Source: Polytrichum commune (lineage: Eukaryota > Streptophyta > Polytrichopsida > Polytrichales > Polytrichaceae). Taken from it: a stretch of 64,000 nucleotides of DNA. The notes under the pieces are model-generated. The model saw only the letters and a list, made by a program, of their open reading frames with translations. It searched no databases and had not been told where the DNA came from. Positions 24,121 through 35,100 of the stretch are shown here, piece by piece. The stretch covers positions 41,499,180 to 41,563,179 of the forward strand of contig OX485808.1 of the NCBI GenBank assembly GCA_950295325.1, given 5' to 3'. The number at the start of each line of letters is the position of its first letter. Positions within the stretch are counted from its first letter, which is position 1. The translations under genes and the position numbers were made by a program.

Positions 24121-24740
24121 CCATTGCCATTAGTTAGACCAATTCTAGAAATCAATGTACAATTGTTGGAGAACAAAATTGTGGGTGGGTATAGGAAAGG
24201 AGACCGTGTGTTATATATATTTTGGTTGTTAAAAACCTTGGTGTGAGTTCATTGGTGATAGACAAGAAGTGCAAATCTTGAAGTCCTTATTGCAACAGGT
24301 AAATCATGATTTTGAGTAGACGCTTTCAAGAGATGAGGATTTAATGGTCTTCAAAGGTAAAATGTTTTGGGTGTGTGAGGGTAACCATACGAGTATTGCA
24401 TGGCACAACCATATCGATCAATTTCATGCAAATGAAATTGATTGGCATTTTTGTGTTTAATGTAAGATGCCTTGATTTCCTATATGCCATGAACAACGTT
24501 ACATGTTGGTATTTGATTTCATTGTGTTTCATTTGAAAGTATTCTCATGTTGATGATAGTGACTTCTTGCCGGGAGTGCAAATCTATGAAGAATAACCAT
24601 GTCACGACAAACTTGATACATAAAATCCACCATATTCGTAGTTTCGAAACTTTGAAGCTCCATGAGTTCAAAACCCTCTTAACACATGATGATTATGCAA
24701 GATGTGAAAAGAAATGTGCAGGAAGCACTTGATACCCTCT
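24121..24740 (+). pseudogene. Fragment of the ParB/methylase-like transposon gene (second copy)
   Basis: Plus-strand translation in one frame with stops gives PLPLVRPILE, GGYRKGDRVLYI, KGKMFWVCEGNHTSIAWHNH and WHFCV. These align with MPIVRP, NGYRDGDYVFYI and KNKMFFIWDRNHR of the minus-strand gene at 38.3-38.7 kb. The next frame (24547-24732) gives NNHVTTNLIHKIHHI and DDYARCEKKC, matching exon 3 of that gene (NSHVSTNLVHTLYRM, KNYKRCEEK). Introns appear at similar places. This copy keeps the G-N-H of the ParB-like GNHR signature better than the 38-kb copy. The fragment is non-functional and may continue with unrelated-looking sequence to about 25.5 kb. Confidence 0.78.
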
Positions 24741-27282
24741 TACCTTGGATATTTTTGCAAGGTTCATCTATAAGGTAAAAAAAACCTCTTGCATGTATGT
24801 TGTATTTCATACTTATTATATTTCATGACTCGTGTATTCCAACATTGACAATTGATTTGACTGCAACATGATGTGGTGTTAGTCTCAGAGGAGGCATCTT
24901 GTAAATACAACAAGAGGATATTAGTGGACAAATGATCGCCAGTTTCCAAATTGGAAGTTATGAACAAAGCATAAGTTTTTTCGTGTTCATTGATTGAACT
25001 ATTTGTTTGCAGATTATTTCAACATTGGAGCTTCACTACTAAACTTGAAGTGTTTTTAGAGAAATTTGCAAAACATTGCAACTAATCATATTACAAAGAA
25101 AAATGGTGAATGTGGTAGGATACCTCTCTGATGTTACATAAGGTACTATAGTTTGCATCCCCTAAATTTAGAGATAATGAACTTGAAATTTGAACTTATA
25201 GTTTCCAAGTAATATAATGATTCTACATGTTCTTATATATATATTTAATTCATTCATTTAAGTTTCATGATTCAATAATGTGTATATTTTCTAGTTTTTT
25301 TCAATAACATTTTTATTTTGCCAGTTGAAAGAAGGCATCAATGAAGAATTTGATGACACATTACCTAAGCTAGGTGTGGTGAATTGGGAGAATGTTCTCA
25401 AGCATACGGACTTTGTGGAGAGATGGTGGTGTCTCATGTGGACCAAGGCTTTCACACCATTGCTTCAAAGGGGACACTATTCACAAAATCATCTTTTTCA
25501 AAAATTGCCACCTTTTGCGTCTTCACTCCCATTATATTGAATTTTTGTATATATCTCATCCATTTTTAAAGTGTCTCATGAAAGTTTCCTCCGATAGGTG
25601 GTCATTAATGCCTACCTTTGGCATTAGTTTGGTAGGTAATGATCTTATGAAGTGCGCTTTTGTGTCTACTTCATGAATGCAAACAAATATCTGGTGGTCT
25701 CCTTAGCATGTCTTAAGAACTCGGTAAAATATAGGTCCATGTTGTCCCACTTCAATGAGTTTAGGCAATCCCATGGCCTTGTGCTCTTGATCCAATGGAG
25801 TGAAGACTCGCATTGCGACCTCCCTCCACTCCTCCCAATTTGTGTCATCCAGTAGTTAAGCTTCAAGGATCTCCTTGACATATCCTATCAACATAGCTAA
25901 GTTGATAAGGTATCTCCTCAACTTTTGATAAGGTCAAGGAGCCACCTTGCTTATAGAAGTGGTGCACATAACTCATGTCACGAGTTTGGATTCTTTGTGG
26001 CTACATTCAATCAATGGTTGAACCTAACATTGAGTTGATGAAGCCCAAGTCTCCTTCTTACTTCTATTGCTATGCTTGCATGTGGATTTGTTGGATGGCA
26101 ACCACCAATGGCATGATGACCTGCATGATATAATATGTGACAATGAGTTTAGCAAGTTGTCAAGGAGAAAATATCAGCATAGACTCTTGGAGTCTATCCA
26201 ACATTTCTTCAAGCACCTCCACATGTTGGCTTAGGTTCACCATCTCCATTTGCAACTTTCCCCCTTCTTCTTTTTGTTTAGGTCTCCCTCCAACATTTCA
26301 TCTAACATCTTTCACAACCTCTTTCTTAATTTGCACTATGCCTACACTCACCTCACCTATCCCACGTAAGTCAACTTAGTCGTAGTTTGAAGGCTTGTTG
26401 ATTCAACTTACCTTACTTGCTACCACACACTGGGATCTTCTTACGCATGTGTGTGCTAAACATGGATGCCACGTGTATCTATACATCAATATGGAAGAAG
26501 CTTTCCATGTGTCGTAGAGCATAATCCTCTCTCATACCAAGCCAACGCTGCCTTGGCACTCAATTCGCTTCATGAATTGTCGATTTTCTTTTAGTGCAAG
26601 CAAAACATTGCCAACTTCAAACCCTCATTTGGTATCGATGTAGTTTTCTAGGAATACTCTTGGGTGCAGCAGACGAAGCTCCCCCAAAGAGGTCCTCACA
26701 TCATTGAAGTACACTCATAAGTTCTCAATCGGCATTGGGGATTTGTGCCTCTTAGTCACCTCTAGTCTCATCTCTCCCTTTGCATATGCCTCTCTCACCT
26801 TGTCTAACATGAGCACAACAACCAAGCTAAGGAGCTCAATTAACTATGACTGAGCTACGTCTCTCCTTTGCTTCCCAATGTCCTCACCGGTGGGTTCTTA
26901 TTTTTTGAATCTCTATCTTTGCCCTTGGTGTCATTGGCATTGTGTCTACCGAGCTGCAATGGATTGCTCTTTAATTGATCCTCTTAATGGAGCTCACTAA
27001 GAGTTCTTTTCAAGGCTCTCCATAGTTTGTCTCTCTTGTTTCTTCAAAAGTTGGTAGAACCTCCGTGCCCATTCCATCTACAATTTGATACATTGCACGT
27101 AATCCTTCGCCTAAATTGAATGGACAAGATTGAAGATCTCCACATGGACAATGCTCACCTCCCTCATCACCACACTTAATCAACCCCCACTCATGGTGAT
27201 GCTTGTCACTTTGATTTAAATGTTTCTTCAATGGCACAAAGCATGACCCTTCGATCGGTTGTATATCAAATGGCACATGGCC
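24741..27282 (-). other. Probable gag/leader region of the gypsy element, eroded
   Basis: On the minus strand short frames occur at 27010-27276, directly after the primer-binding site, and at 25666-25881, which is Trp-rich as gag proteins often are. No zinc knuckle or protease motif was found. The position between primer-binding site and pol is the main argument. From 24741 to about 25600 the DNA may instead belong to the inserted ParB-like fragment. Confidence 0.35.
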
Positions 27283-27298
27283 ATACCCCGCATCTCCA
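27283..27298 (-). other. Primer-binding site for tRNA-Ala
   Basis: On the minus strand, right after the 5' LTR, TGGAGATGCGGGGTAT is complementary to the 3' part of plant tRNA-Ala(AGC) as I remember it (ATACCCCGCATCTCCA before the terminal CCA). The three bases that should pair with CCA read TAG instead of TGG. Confidence 0.65.
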
Positions 27299-27300
27299 CT

Positions 27301-27661
27301 AAGTTTGTGTTCTCACTAACTTTTTAGGCATAACCACTTGCGTATGGCCACATATTTACAAGGGCCACTTGATCCAACGGTGATCCAAAGGCTAGAGTGG
27401 TTAGTAGCACCATCAAATTACGTCTACAAACATAAAGTGAACATGCGCAGATAGATGTGGATAAAAGTGAAGGACTTCGTGAAGGAGGATGAAAGCTTGT
27501 GTGATTAGGCAAGTCTCCCAACCACCTAAAGGGTGAGATGGTATGAGGTTGTTTTATATATCTACAAATGAAAAGGTTGTTAAGCTGCATTAGTATAGGT
27601 GTCTCAAGCTCTTAAATTGGTGGAGGCCAATAATTAGTGTTTTACAAATATTAGCATTACA
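27301..27661 (-). repeat. 5' LTR of the gypsy element
   Basis: Partner of 19895-20229 (see there for shared blocks). It ends against the tRNA-Ala primer-binding site, which fixes this copy as the 5' LTR and the element as minus-strand. Confidence 0.75.
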
Positions 27662-28364
27662 GATTGTATGGAAAGAGATACCTTCTATAACTTTGAGTTA
27701 ATTCTCATAGTAATAGAAACTATCATGTTGTAGAATAGTTCAATGCAATTTTACCTATTCAATGGATGAATTTATCTATATTTGAGGCATCATGAAGCTC
27801 CAACCGACGCAAACATTGGGATTGTTCACAAACTAGTTAACCAGACATAAAGAGTATTTGGAGGTTTGTGATAGCCTAGAGATGAAATGCAAGAGATGTT
27901 TTCAACCAATGAGAAGTGTTGTTTGAAAAGACTGTGAGTTGCAAAAGCCCTCGTTAAAGTAAAGATAATTGGACCTTCCAAGTGAGTCTTCTCATGCATT
28001 CGGTATTGCATGCACCTTCACTCCCACCTTCACCATCTTTTCCCATTGCAATCTCGTGCCTTTGCTAATGTCAGTGTCTAAACCTTTGCTACAAGTGGTC
28101 TTCATCATTGCTTCCCTTCCAAAACCTATCTTGAAACCCATCTTTTTGTACTACGTTTGAAATGTTTATACAAACATTATCTTTATTGTTGTTAGTCCAT
28201 CACATAAATTCAAATCTTTGCACATGGTCTCCCATCTTAAAATATGTCCAACAAATTGATTCATCAAGCCAACGCTTCCTCGAAAATTTGATTGTCGTTT
28301 CTTTAATTACTCTCCCTTGCAATATGCATAAAGTTTCCAGGTCTTATTCGATAACTATTTTTAA

Positions 28365-28690
28365 TCGGACACTTATGTTTGATTGTTGTGTGATTTGGTG
28401 ACGATCCAAGAACGAACAACGGAAAGACACATGTCTAAAAGAGATTGGATTATGTCTCCAAACTTGGTTGACTATGCACACACAATAAGTGAACAAAATT
28501 GAGAGGCTCATGTACTTCATTAAGGAATCAACAAACATGCACTCCGGATCACCGTAACAAAACCAGGAGAATCCAATCTTCAATCCAATTTTTAAGGACG
28601 CTTCATCATAGTTTTGCTTATGCAACATGTGTAGATCTAATCGGTAGAAGTTACAGAACATGAAAAATGAACGGATAACACCAACACACC
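28365..28690 (+). repeat. Dispersed repeat family R2, copy b
   Basis: Homologous to 18955-19275 on the same strand; blocks listed there. It lies about 80 bp before R1 copy b, a neighbourhood not shared by R2 copy a. Confidence 0.6.
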
Positions 28691-28767
28691 TCACACATTT
28701 CTCTAAGCATATTCTATTCCCCCCAAAAAAACACAAGGGTTTTGCACATGTTGTGTGTATAATATTC

Positions 28768-29010
28768 AGCAGTGTCCAAGGAGACCTTTGGGCATTATCG
28801 GTTAAAATCCTAGTGTTTCCAAGTCCAACTGGTTACATGTTGTGATATTTCCATGTTTCTTTATCGATTCGAGGAATGTTCTATAAAAAAAATGGTCGGC
28901 AATTTTTCTCAAAGTCTTGAACTTCAACTGGTTATTTTCTCAAACTCAAGCGGTTCATGTGTAGCTAGCTAGCAGTCGGTTCTCCCCATTCATTGGTATT
29001 TAGTTTCGCA
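28768..29010 (+). repeat. Dispersed repeat family R1, copy b
   Basis: Homologous to 6212-6435 and to the reverse complement of 61800-62045. This copy and the 61.8-kb copy share the start TGTCCAxGGAG, the best candidate for an LTR-type TG edge. Confidence 0.65.
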
Positions 29011-29201
29011 AGTCTTTGCTTAACACACAAGACAAGAGTGAGGTGGTTTGGTGGATTGAATTTCGTACTGCATTCGAAGATGGTTCGAAAGTGCAGGAAA
29101 TTAGTCGTTGTTGAGTGCTCCATATGAAGTTACCTTTTTGGTCAAGCTGCCTGGGCCGCTACCTAGCTATCATCTATGTATCTTACCCACACAAGAACAT
29201 A

Positions 29202-29514
29202 AGGTAGAGGGGCCCTTTCCCGCTCGGGTCCTTAAACCGCTCACTAGACCTATCCAAACAAGAGGTACATTATAGCTTCCAACCTCAAATTTCTATGTAA
29301 TCATGGTGTACATTTTTGGGGTGAGTGGTTTTGGGTACCCCTATGAGTTCTCCTTCCAAAATTCATAACTAATTCAATATTAATCCAAAATTAATTATTC
29401 CAATTGGTCCAATTTCCAATGTACTTTGCACATCTTCCAAGATTGATTCCCCCTTAATAACTCCCCAATGAACATGCCAATCTGAAATTTGAGCAGGAAA
29501 GGGCCCCTCTACCT
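29202..29514. mobile_element. MITE with 24-bp inverted ends and TA target duplication
   Basis: A 313-bp element. The ends read AGGTAGAGGGGCCCTTTCC from both sides, and the pairing runs 24 bp with one mismatch. TA flanks both ends (29200-29201 and 29515-29516), as for Tc1/mariner-type elements. No coding capacity. Confidence 0.8.
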
Positions 29515-29516
29515 TA

Positions 29517-30296
29517 GTACACTCTAACCTCATTAATACGACACTCATTTATACGACACCCTCGATATTACGACATATTTTTGCGAGACCCAACTTTTTA
29601 GTTCAAAACTCCCTCTTTTATACGACTACGGCACTCGATGATGCGACATTTAGAATCTCCGTTTTGTCATGTTAAAGAGGTAGTCGATGCTAGGATTTCT
29701 TTCATTTGTGTTATGGACATCTAACATACATCCGTTTTCACTTGGGAACGGCTTGGGAACTACACTTATCATTGGGAACTTAATGATAATTAGGGTTACT
29801 AGTGTAGAATGGACATGGTTAGGGTTAGAGTGGCCTCCCGCCTAGTATGTTGTCTTGTACAAAGGTGATATAGTATCACCAGTATCTTGATGTTGAACGT
29901 CATGCATCATTGTTGTCTAGTCTCGTATTAGAGAACTCTTCACATTTTGGTGTTAATGAAATTAATAGTTTTCAAAAGTTAGTAGGGAATTTAGATAAGA
30001 TGACAATTGCTAACTTGGGTAGGCGACACCAAAGATCTTTGGACTCCTATTTCAAGAGTTCTTGAGAATATTTGTATTTATTTAGAGTTTAAAAGTTATT
30101 ATTTCATACCATCTATATTGCGTAAACTTGTTGTGTATATATATATATATATATATATTTATTTATATTTAAGCCCATATTACTTATGTTTTCGTATTCC
30201 CTCGATAACACGACAACTTTACGCCATTTGTCATAGTAATGAGAAGACAACACCTTGATAATACGACTTTTTTTGCGTTTCTCAAACGTGTCACAC
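29517..30296. mobile_element. Candidate pogo/Tigger-like non-autonomous element
   Basis: The left part repeats ATACGAC or ATTACGAC variants (29538-29650). The right part carries the inverse, GATAATACGAC and GATAACACGACAAC near 30205-30270, in the style of pogo/Tigger ends. TA lies at both edges and the left TA is shared with the neighbouring MITE. The extreme ends match poorly (GTACACTC against GTGTGACA). A (TA)n run lies inside. No transposase frame. Confidence 0.45.
30135..30159 (+). repeat. (TA)n microsatellite
   Basis: About 12 TA dinucleotides followed by TTTATT repeats, inside the pogo-like element. Confidence 0.9.
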
Positions 30297-30460
30297 TAAA
30301 GAGGGAGAACAGTAAGCTAAGTGAACATTCAACTGCCAGTGGTTGTCAACATGGGCAGATTTTGGTGTCAGGAAGGTGACATGGAAGGCTGAGGCTTACG
30401 TTATAATCTACGAGAATGTGACTTTTGGAAGACATCCCAGCGTTAAAATGTTATAACTTA

Positions 30461-30977
30461 GGACCGCTTTACACCTAGAGGCCGAGTCAATTGGTTGAGT
30501 AAGAGGCTTGAAATCTTCACTTGTGATTGGTCAAAAGGCTGAAATCAGCCCCAACCCCTTTATACCTAGAGGCCGGGCCAATTTGGTGGTATGAAAATTT
30601 TAATCAAAAAATGCATGTCATGACATGGCCTGAGCTCGTTGAATTGGGTGCACCCAAAATGGAGGGCCAATTCTTGGCATCGGGACCAATGTCAGATTTC
30701 ATTTATTTTTTTAAACATTTTAAAATAAAATATGGTTTTTTCAGCGAACCGAACCATTGGATTTTGTGGAAATTTGAGTGGCTTTATGCTAGATTATGTT
30801 GGATCCATTGGATTATGCTAGATTTATTGAATCGGCCTGGCTTCTTGGTCCTAAGGCCTTTACATAAGGGAAAATTGGCCCCTGTGAAAATCTTATTGTA
30901 ACATGTAGTTGAGGTCGGCCTCCAACCCAAAAGGGGCTAAAATTGCATGCAACCGACCTCTAGGTGTAAAGCGGCCC
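30461..30977. mobile_element. Harbinger-type MITE, 3-bp TTA duplication
   Basis: A 517-bp element. The left end is GGACCGCTTTACACCTAGAG and the right end, read inward, GGGCCGCTTTACACCTAGAG; 22 of 25 terminal bases pair. TTA flanks both ends (30458-30460 and 30978-30980), typical of PIF/Harbinger. A second copy of the terminal motif (TTTATACCTAGAGGCCGGGC) lies inside at about 30559-30580. The 124-codon frame inside has no protein-like features. Confidence 0.85.
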
Positions 30978-31837
30978 TTATTACGTGACACTCATAGAAG
31001 CAATTCTCTTCTAAGATTTTATTCCACCTGCATGTATGGCTGCAAGATGAATCTGCACTCAACTTTTGCCTCAACTTATTTAATAACAGTGGACCTATGT
31101 AGGATATCCACCAAATATTCAGTAGGATTTCCTTAAGAGGTGCCACCTAGATCGGAAAGAGGGCTAACACCGATAAGGTAAGCATACCTAGAACCGACGG
31201 AATAAGCGCTGGGCACATGTTTTGTTATTGAATTTATTTTCCGAAGGTCAAGAGGATTTTGACGCATCAAAGAGCATATCATTTGGACATTGCATGCAAA
31301 AGTTATGAAGGTTCAAAGTTTCATTTGTAGGTGACCTTAAGATCAACATCTAGGTCAGTTGTTCGGATGGTGTACATTTTCATGATTACTATGCTTCTAT
31401 ATGGTGTACAAGATTTCTAAGTGTTGGTTTTGGGTATACTTATCTTATGTGAAATTATGTTGCCTTCTTGAATATGTTGTCTCTTTACCCATTCAGATTA
31501 TCTTGGGTTAAAACCGCATCACAAGAATTTATAACCTTGTTTATTCATCCGTGTAGCAACCACTGTAAAATCAAATAAAAACTTTTATGTTTGATTATGT
31601 GGTAGTAACTACTCAAAATAGTGTGTAGAATGTAGATAAAGTAGCGTGGGGCAACGTAATTGCACACATCAATGTACATATAAGCAGTTTACCAAAATTG
31701 TGTATCTACCTAAATTATATCGCAGCCCTCCTCCCCTCCTCGTTCTTCGTGATTCTCTCCTCCTCTTCCCTCCCCCCCATCTTATCTTATGCATTTCTTA
31801 AGTCTTCCCTAACCCTCTTACACATTATGCTCATTAA

Positions 31838-32231
31838 GAGCATCCTCAGTCGGTCTAGGTAAAGCTCACTGCAAACCAAGACCTATCTTGCTTAAAATTG
31901 CTCAAAATTTAGAGGGAGTGCACCAAATCTTGCTTAAAAATGGATAGATCCTCCCACACTCCCTCTAAATGTCAAAAATTTGGAGGGAGTGTGGGAGGAT
32001 CTTTCCATTTAAAGCAAGATTTGGTGCACTCCCTCTAAATTTTGAAAATGTGGTGTTTTCAATGAGGGATTTCACCTACGTCAAATTTTTACAATTCTTT
32101 GTTCTTGAGAAATATCTCACGTTTATTTAGGTGCGCTTCTAATGATGGTAAATTCAGTTTCTAATTTTAGGTCAGTCAAAAGATAGGTTTTGGTTTGCAG
32201 TGAGCTTTACCTAGACCGACTGAGGATGCTC
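31838..32231. mobile_element. Harbinger-type foldback MITE, TAA duplication
   Basis: A 394-bp element with 52-bp inverted ends (51 of 52 pair) starting GAGCATCCTCAGTCGGTCTA. TAA flanks both sides (31835-31837, 32232-32234). Inside is a further near-perfect inverted repeat (about 31910-31970 against 31978-32040) around GAGGGAGTG, so the whole element can fold into a long hairpin. The near-identical ends mean recent movement. Confidence 0.92.
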
Positions 32232-32234
32232 TAA

Positions 32235-33879
32235 GGCTAAATCGATAAGTTTCAAGATCAAGATTGTGTATTCCAAGGATTAAAAAAAAGGCATGCAAGA
32301 AGTGATCAATCCAATAACCAGGAGATAATAGAGTCATGCTACTACTACACCAATAATATCTAGTTCAAAGTGGCATCCAAATTGGTGTGCCATTTTGATT
32401 AGAGTGGAGTGGCCTTCATGACTTGGCATGGAGCACCGACTGTCATATGACACCCTCTCTAGTTGCCACCTAGTGTTTGCAAGACAATTAGCTAGGTCGA
32501 TGATGAAATATGTGGGTCACACTAACTCATATGTTAAAGTGTACTTCATGCAAGAACTGCTACATTACCAACCTTGATTGTTCACTACAATATTTGATAT
32601 AGTTTCAATGGTCACATGTTAACCAAGGAAGGTCCAAGGCACGCGCACATGGTGTCATAGATCCCTACCCTAGTTCTTCCATCCCTATCAATGGTCGTCA
32701 TAAAGTCTACCTTACTCTCTTTGCTTTTTGCTACTTTGTTGCTTAGTATTTGTGGGATAGTTGGACCTTTATAACCCAAACGAAGCAAGACCCGCAAAAT
32801 TTGATATCACAATTTGGTAGAGTGGCCAATTTTGAATATAAGCATCCCTTGGTATACTTGGAATAACAATGTATGTATAGGCATCACCGAAGGGCATTAG
32901 ACACATTAGGATTCTCCAATGCACTTCATGAGATTCTTTGAGTTCAATCATCATAGTGGTAACCCATGGGTAAAATTTTGGGACACTTATGTGTTGGGGG
33001 AGGGGGTGAAAATGCATAAAAACACCGTTGACCTACACTAAATATGATATTTTGTGTCATATGGTATTTTTTTGGGGGGTCAATATGGTAACTTTTTGAA
33101 TGACACTTCTTATGAATAAGTGAACAAATATTGTCATGGATGGATGCGTTCATCCATTGACCAAAACCCTACCTTCTCTTGTTAGGAACTTGTGATGAAA
33201 TACTGTATGATTAAAATTTTGGATGAAAAATCACTTGGTAAGTGATAGTAATTGCAACACTGTAAACCTAGAATGCCCTAAAACATTTACAAGGAATGAC
33301 AATAATGTTGTGTTAACATTTAGTGTTGGTGACACCACACTCCGTTTTACAATTAGTATAGAGCAAGACAAGTAGAATTGGTGGCACTAAATTACATGTT
33401 TAGTGTAGTTGTTTCTAGTTATAGCCAACTTAATTCCTAACTTGTAATTTGAGACCATGATTCAGTCTAGTGGGACCCAATTCAATGAATTCAAGAACAA
33501 ATTTGGGAGGGGAGGGATTTTACCCCCCTCCCCCCAAATGGTATGTATGTATTATGACCCAATTTTTGAGACACATGGCTAGATTTGGTTGGTTGCATGT
33601 ACATCCTCCTTGAATATATAAAAACATTTAACAATAATAAATCACACTCTTCCCTAGACTTTTAACTACCATTTGTTTGGATCGTTACAATGATAAAATT
33701 CTACATGATTGTGGAAATTATAGATCATTGATGAGTGTTTTGTTTGAGGTGTGAGTTGCAATCATATTGGTTTGGAGATTGAGATAGGTTACTATGCTTC
33801 CAATAGTGGACTTTCCTTAACAATATTTCATAGATCTTTGAGAGAAAGCAAATTCTAAAGAGGTGTCATGTCAAAAGTC
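32235..33879. other. Repeat-like DNA, no gene
   Basis: The segment at about 32360-32520 (GGTGTGCCAT, then CATGACTTGGCATG, then GTTGCCACCTAGTG) recurs at 48945-49060 and, inverted, at 51590-51715, a third dispersed family. The rest is AT-rich with scattered short frames and no domain. Confidence 0.5.
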
Positions 33880-34430
33880 ATACCGTTTATGGTATTCAGT
33901 GTGACGTACACTATTTGCAAAGGGCCTAAACTAGATGCCTAGAGGTCTCAAACTATCATGTCCGCTAATTGCTAGTATGATATTATTTGTCAACATAAGC
34001 TTTCCTTTAAAGTGAAATATTATCCACATTATAATATTTCACATAGCACATTGGGATATTTGAGATGATACTTTTGCATTTTAATATGCAAGGGGAAGAT
34101 TTTATTGACTTTACTAATTGCAAGTGCCATGAGTTTACATTTTAGTCTGCAAGACAAAGTTATTCTTGAGCATACCAATGACATATGTTGGTTTTGTACA
34201 CTTTAGTAAGCTTGTAGATCATTGTGTAACATACACATAGACCTCGTAACATTGATGAACATAATCATGCCAATATATTAGTAAGCGCACTTGAACACCA
34301 AAGTGTCATGAGGTGACACTAATGTTAAAGTTGTTGATCATTAGTGTAACCTAGCATACGCCACAAAATAAGGTATGTGACACTATTAGGCATGTGACAC
34401 TCAATAGCATAAATGGAGTATTCTTCCTAG
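33880..34430 (+). repeat. Dispersed repeat family R3, copy a
   Basis: About 550 bp are homologous to 50056-50620 in the same direction. Shared blocks include CTAAACTAGATGCCT, GAGGTCTC, CATGCCAATATATT and AAGTGTCATGAGGTGACACT (34301-34320), which is an interrupted palindrome. No coding frame; both edges fade rather than stop sharply. Confidence 0.75.
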
Positions 34431-34986
34431 TGCAACAAAAACTAGTACATCTATCTTAAGCTTAATCAAGGGCCACGACCATCTCTTCCTACATAGTCCC
34501 ATTGATTGAAATACAAATGGCAATTTTGCTTTGCTCCACACTAAGTCGCCAAAAGTAAGATTGATTGTGTCAAAGCACAAATAAGAAAGTGACATAGAAT
34601 CTTACATATGTTGATATAGATAATGTTTGATGGTCAACCGGATGTGAGGTGACTATCTTAACAAAATGACAAGGACCAGCCTCTTTACATTATATCATGT
34701 AGTATGATATTTTTCAAAGTGATGTGGATTTTTCTTTGTCATGACTTTGGACCAAGGAAATCACTTTTTCTCACAATCCTTGGTCACTATCAATGAAAGG
34801 CCCTTACTTGAATATAATGCATATGGAGCAAGAATAGATGGGAAGAAGACCCATAGAATGCAAAATGTAGGAAGGAACAAGAAGAGGAGCAAAGAATATT
34901 AAAGCAAAAGGATGAGGGGATGAAAAGAAGAAATGATGGTAGGGATGAGCCATGAGATCTATAGTCGTCATTCCAATTAATGCGTG
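34431..34986. other. No recognised feature
   Basis: AT-rich spacer left of the 11-kb MULE. No gene or repeat recognised. Confidence 0.35.
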
Positions 34987-34996
34987 TTATTATTCG
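34987..34996 (+). other. Left target-site duplication of the 11-kb MULE
   Basis: TTATTATTCG, identical to 46032-46041. A 10-bp duplication lies in the 9-11 bp range typical of Mutator-like elements. Confidence 0.93.
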
Positions 34997-35100
34997 GGGG
35001 AGTGCTATCTTATGAGCGGTGAGCGATGAGCGGTAACTTATGAGCAGTGAGGAAGATGAAAATTTTGGTAATAGGGCCACCAATATCCTATAACCGTGGA
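34997..35100 (+). repeat. Left terminal inverted repeat of the MULE
   Basis: Contains three GAGCRRTGAGC-like subunits in 50 bp, then AATTTTGGTAATAGGG and a CCGTGGAAT block. Closely matched by the solo terminus at 21984-22093. Confidence 0.85.

Larger units (their letters stand above)
19895..27661 (-). mobile_element. Decayed Ty3/gypsy LTR retrotransposon
   Basis: Read on the minus strand, the order is 5' LTR (27301-27661), primer-binding site (27283-27298), a probable gag zone (about 27276-25600), reverse transcriptase and RNase H start (22089-21458), integrase (21120-20565) and 3' LTR (19895-20229). The pol order RT before integrase defines Ty3/gypsy. Coding parts carry many stops and shifts. 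The interval 22.0-25.6 kb does not read as gypsy: it holds a MULE end, a roughly 300-bp tandem array and a ParB-like gene fragment, so it is a nested insertion or rearrangement. No clean 5-bp target duplication was found. Confidence 0.75.

Noticed and set aside
25325-25676. Overlapping plus-strand frames suggesting a gene
   Set aside because: Several frames are open at once on both strands; the direction could not be decided and no domain was seen.
30527-30901. 124-codon frame
   Set aside because: Lies entirely inside a Harbinger-type MITE and shows no protein-like conservation.
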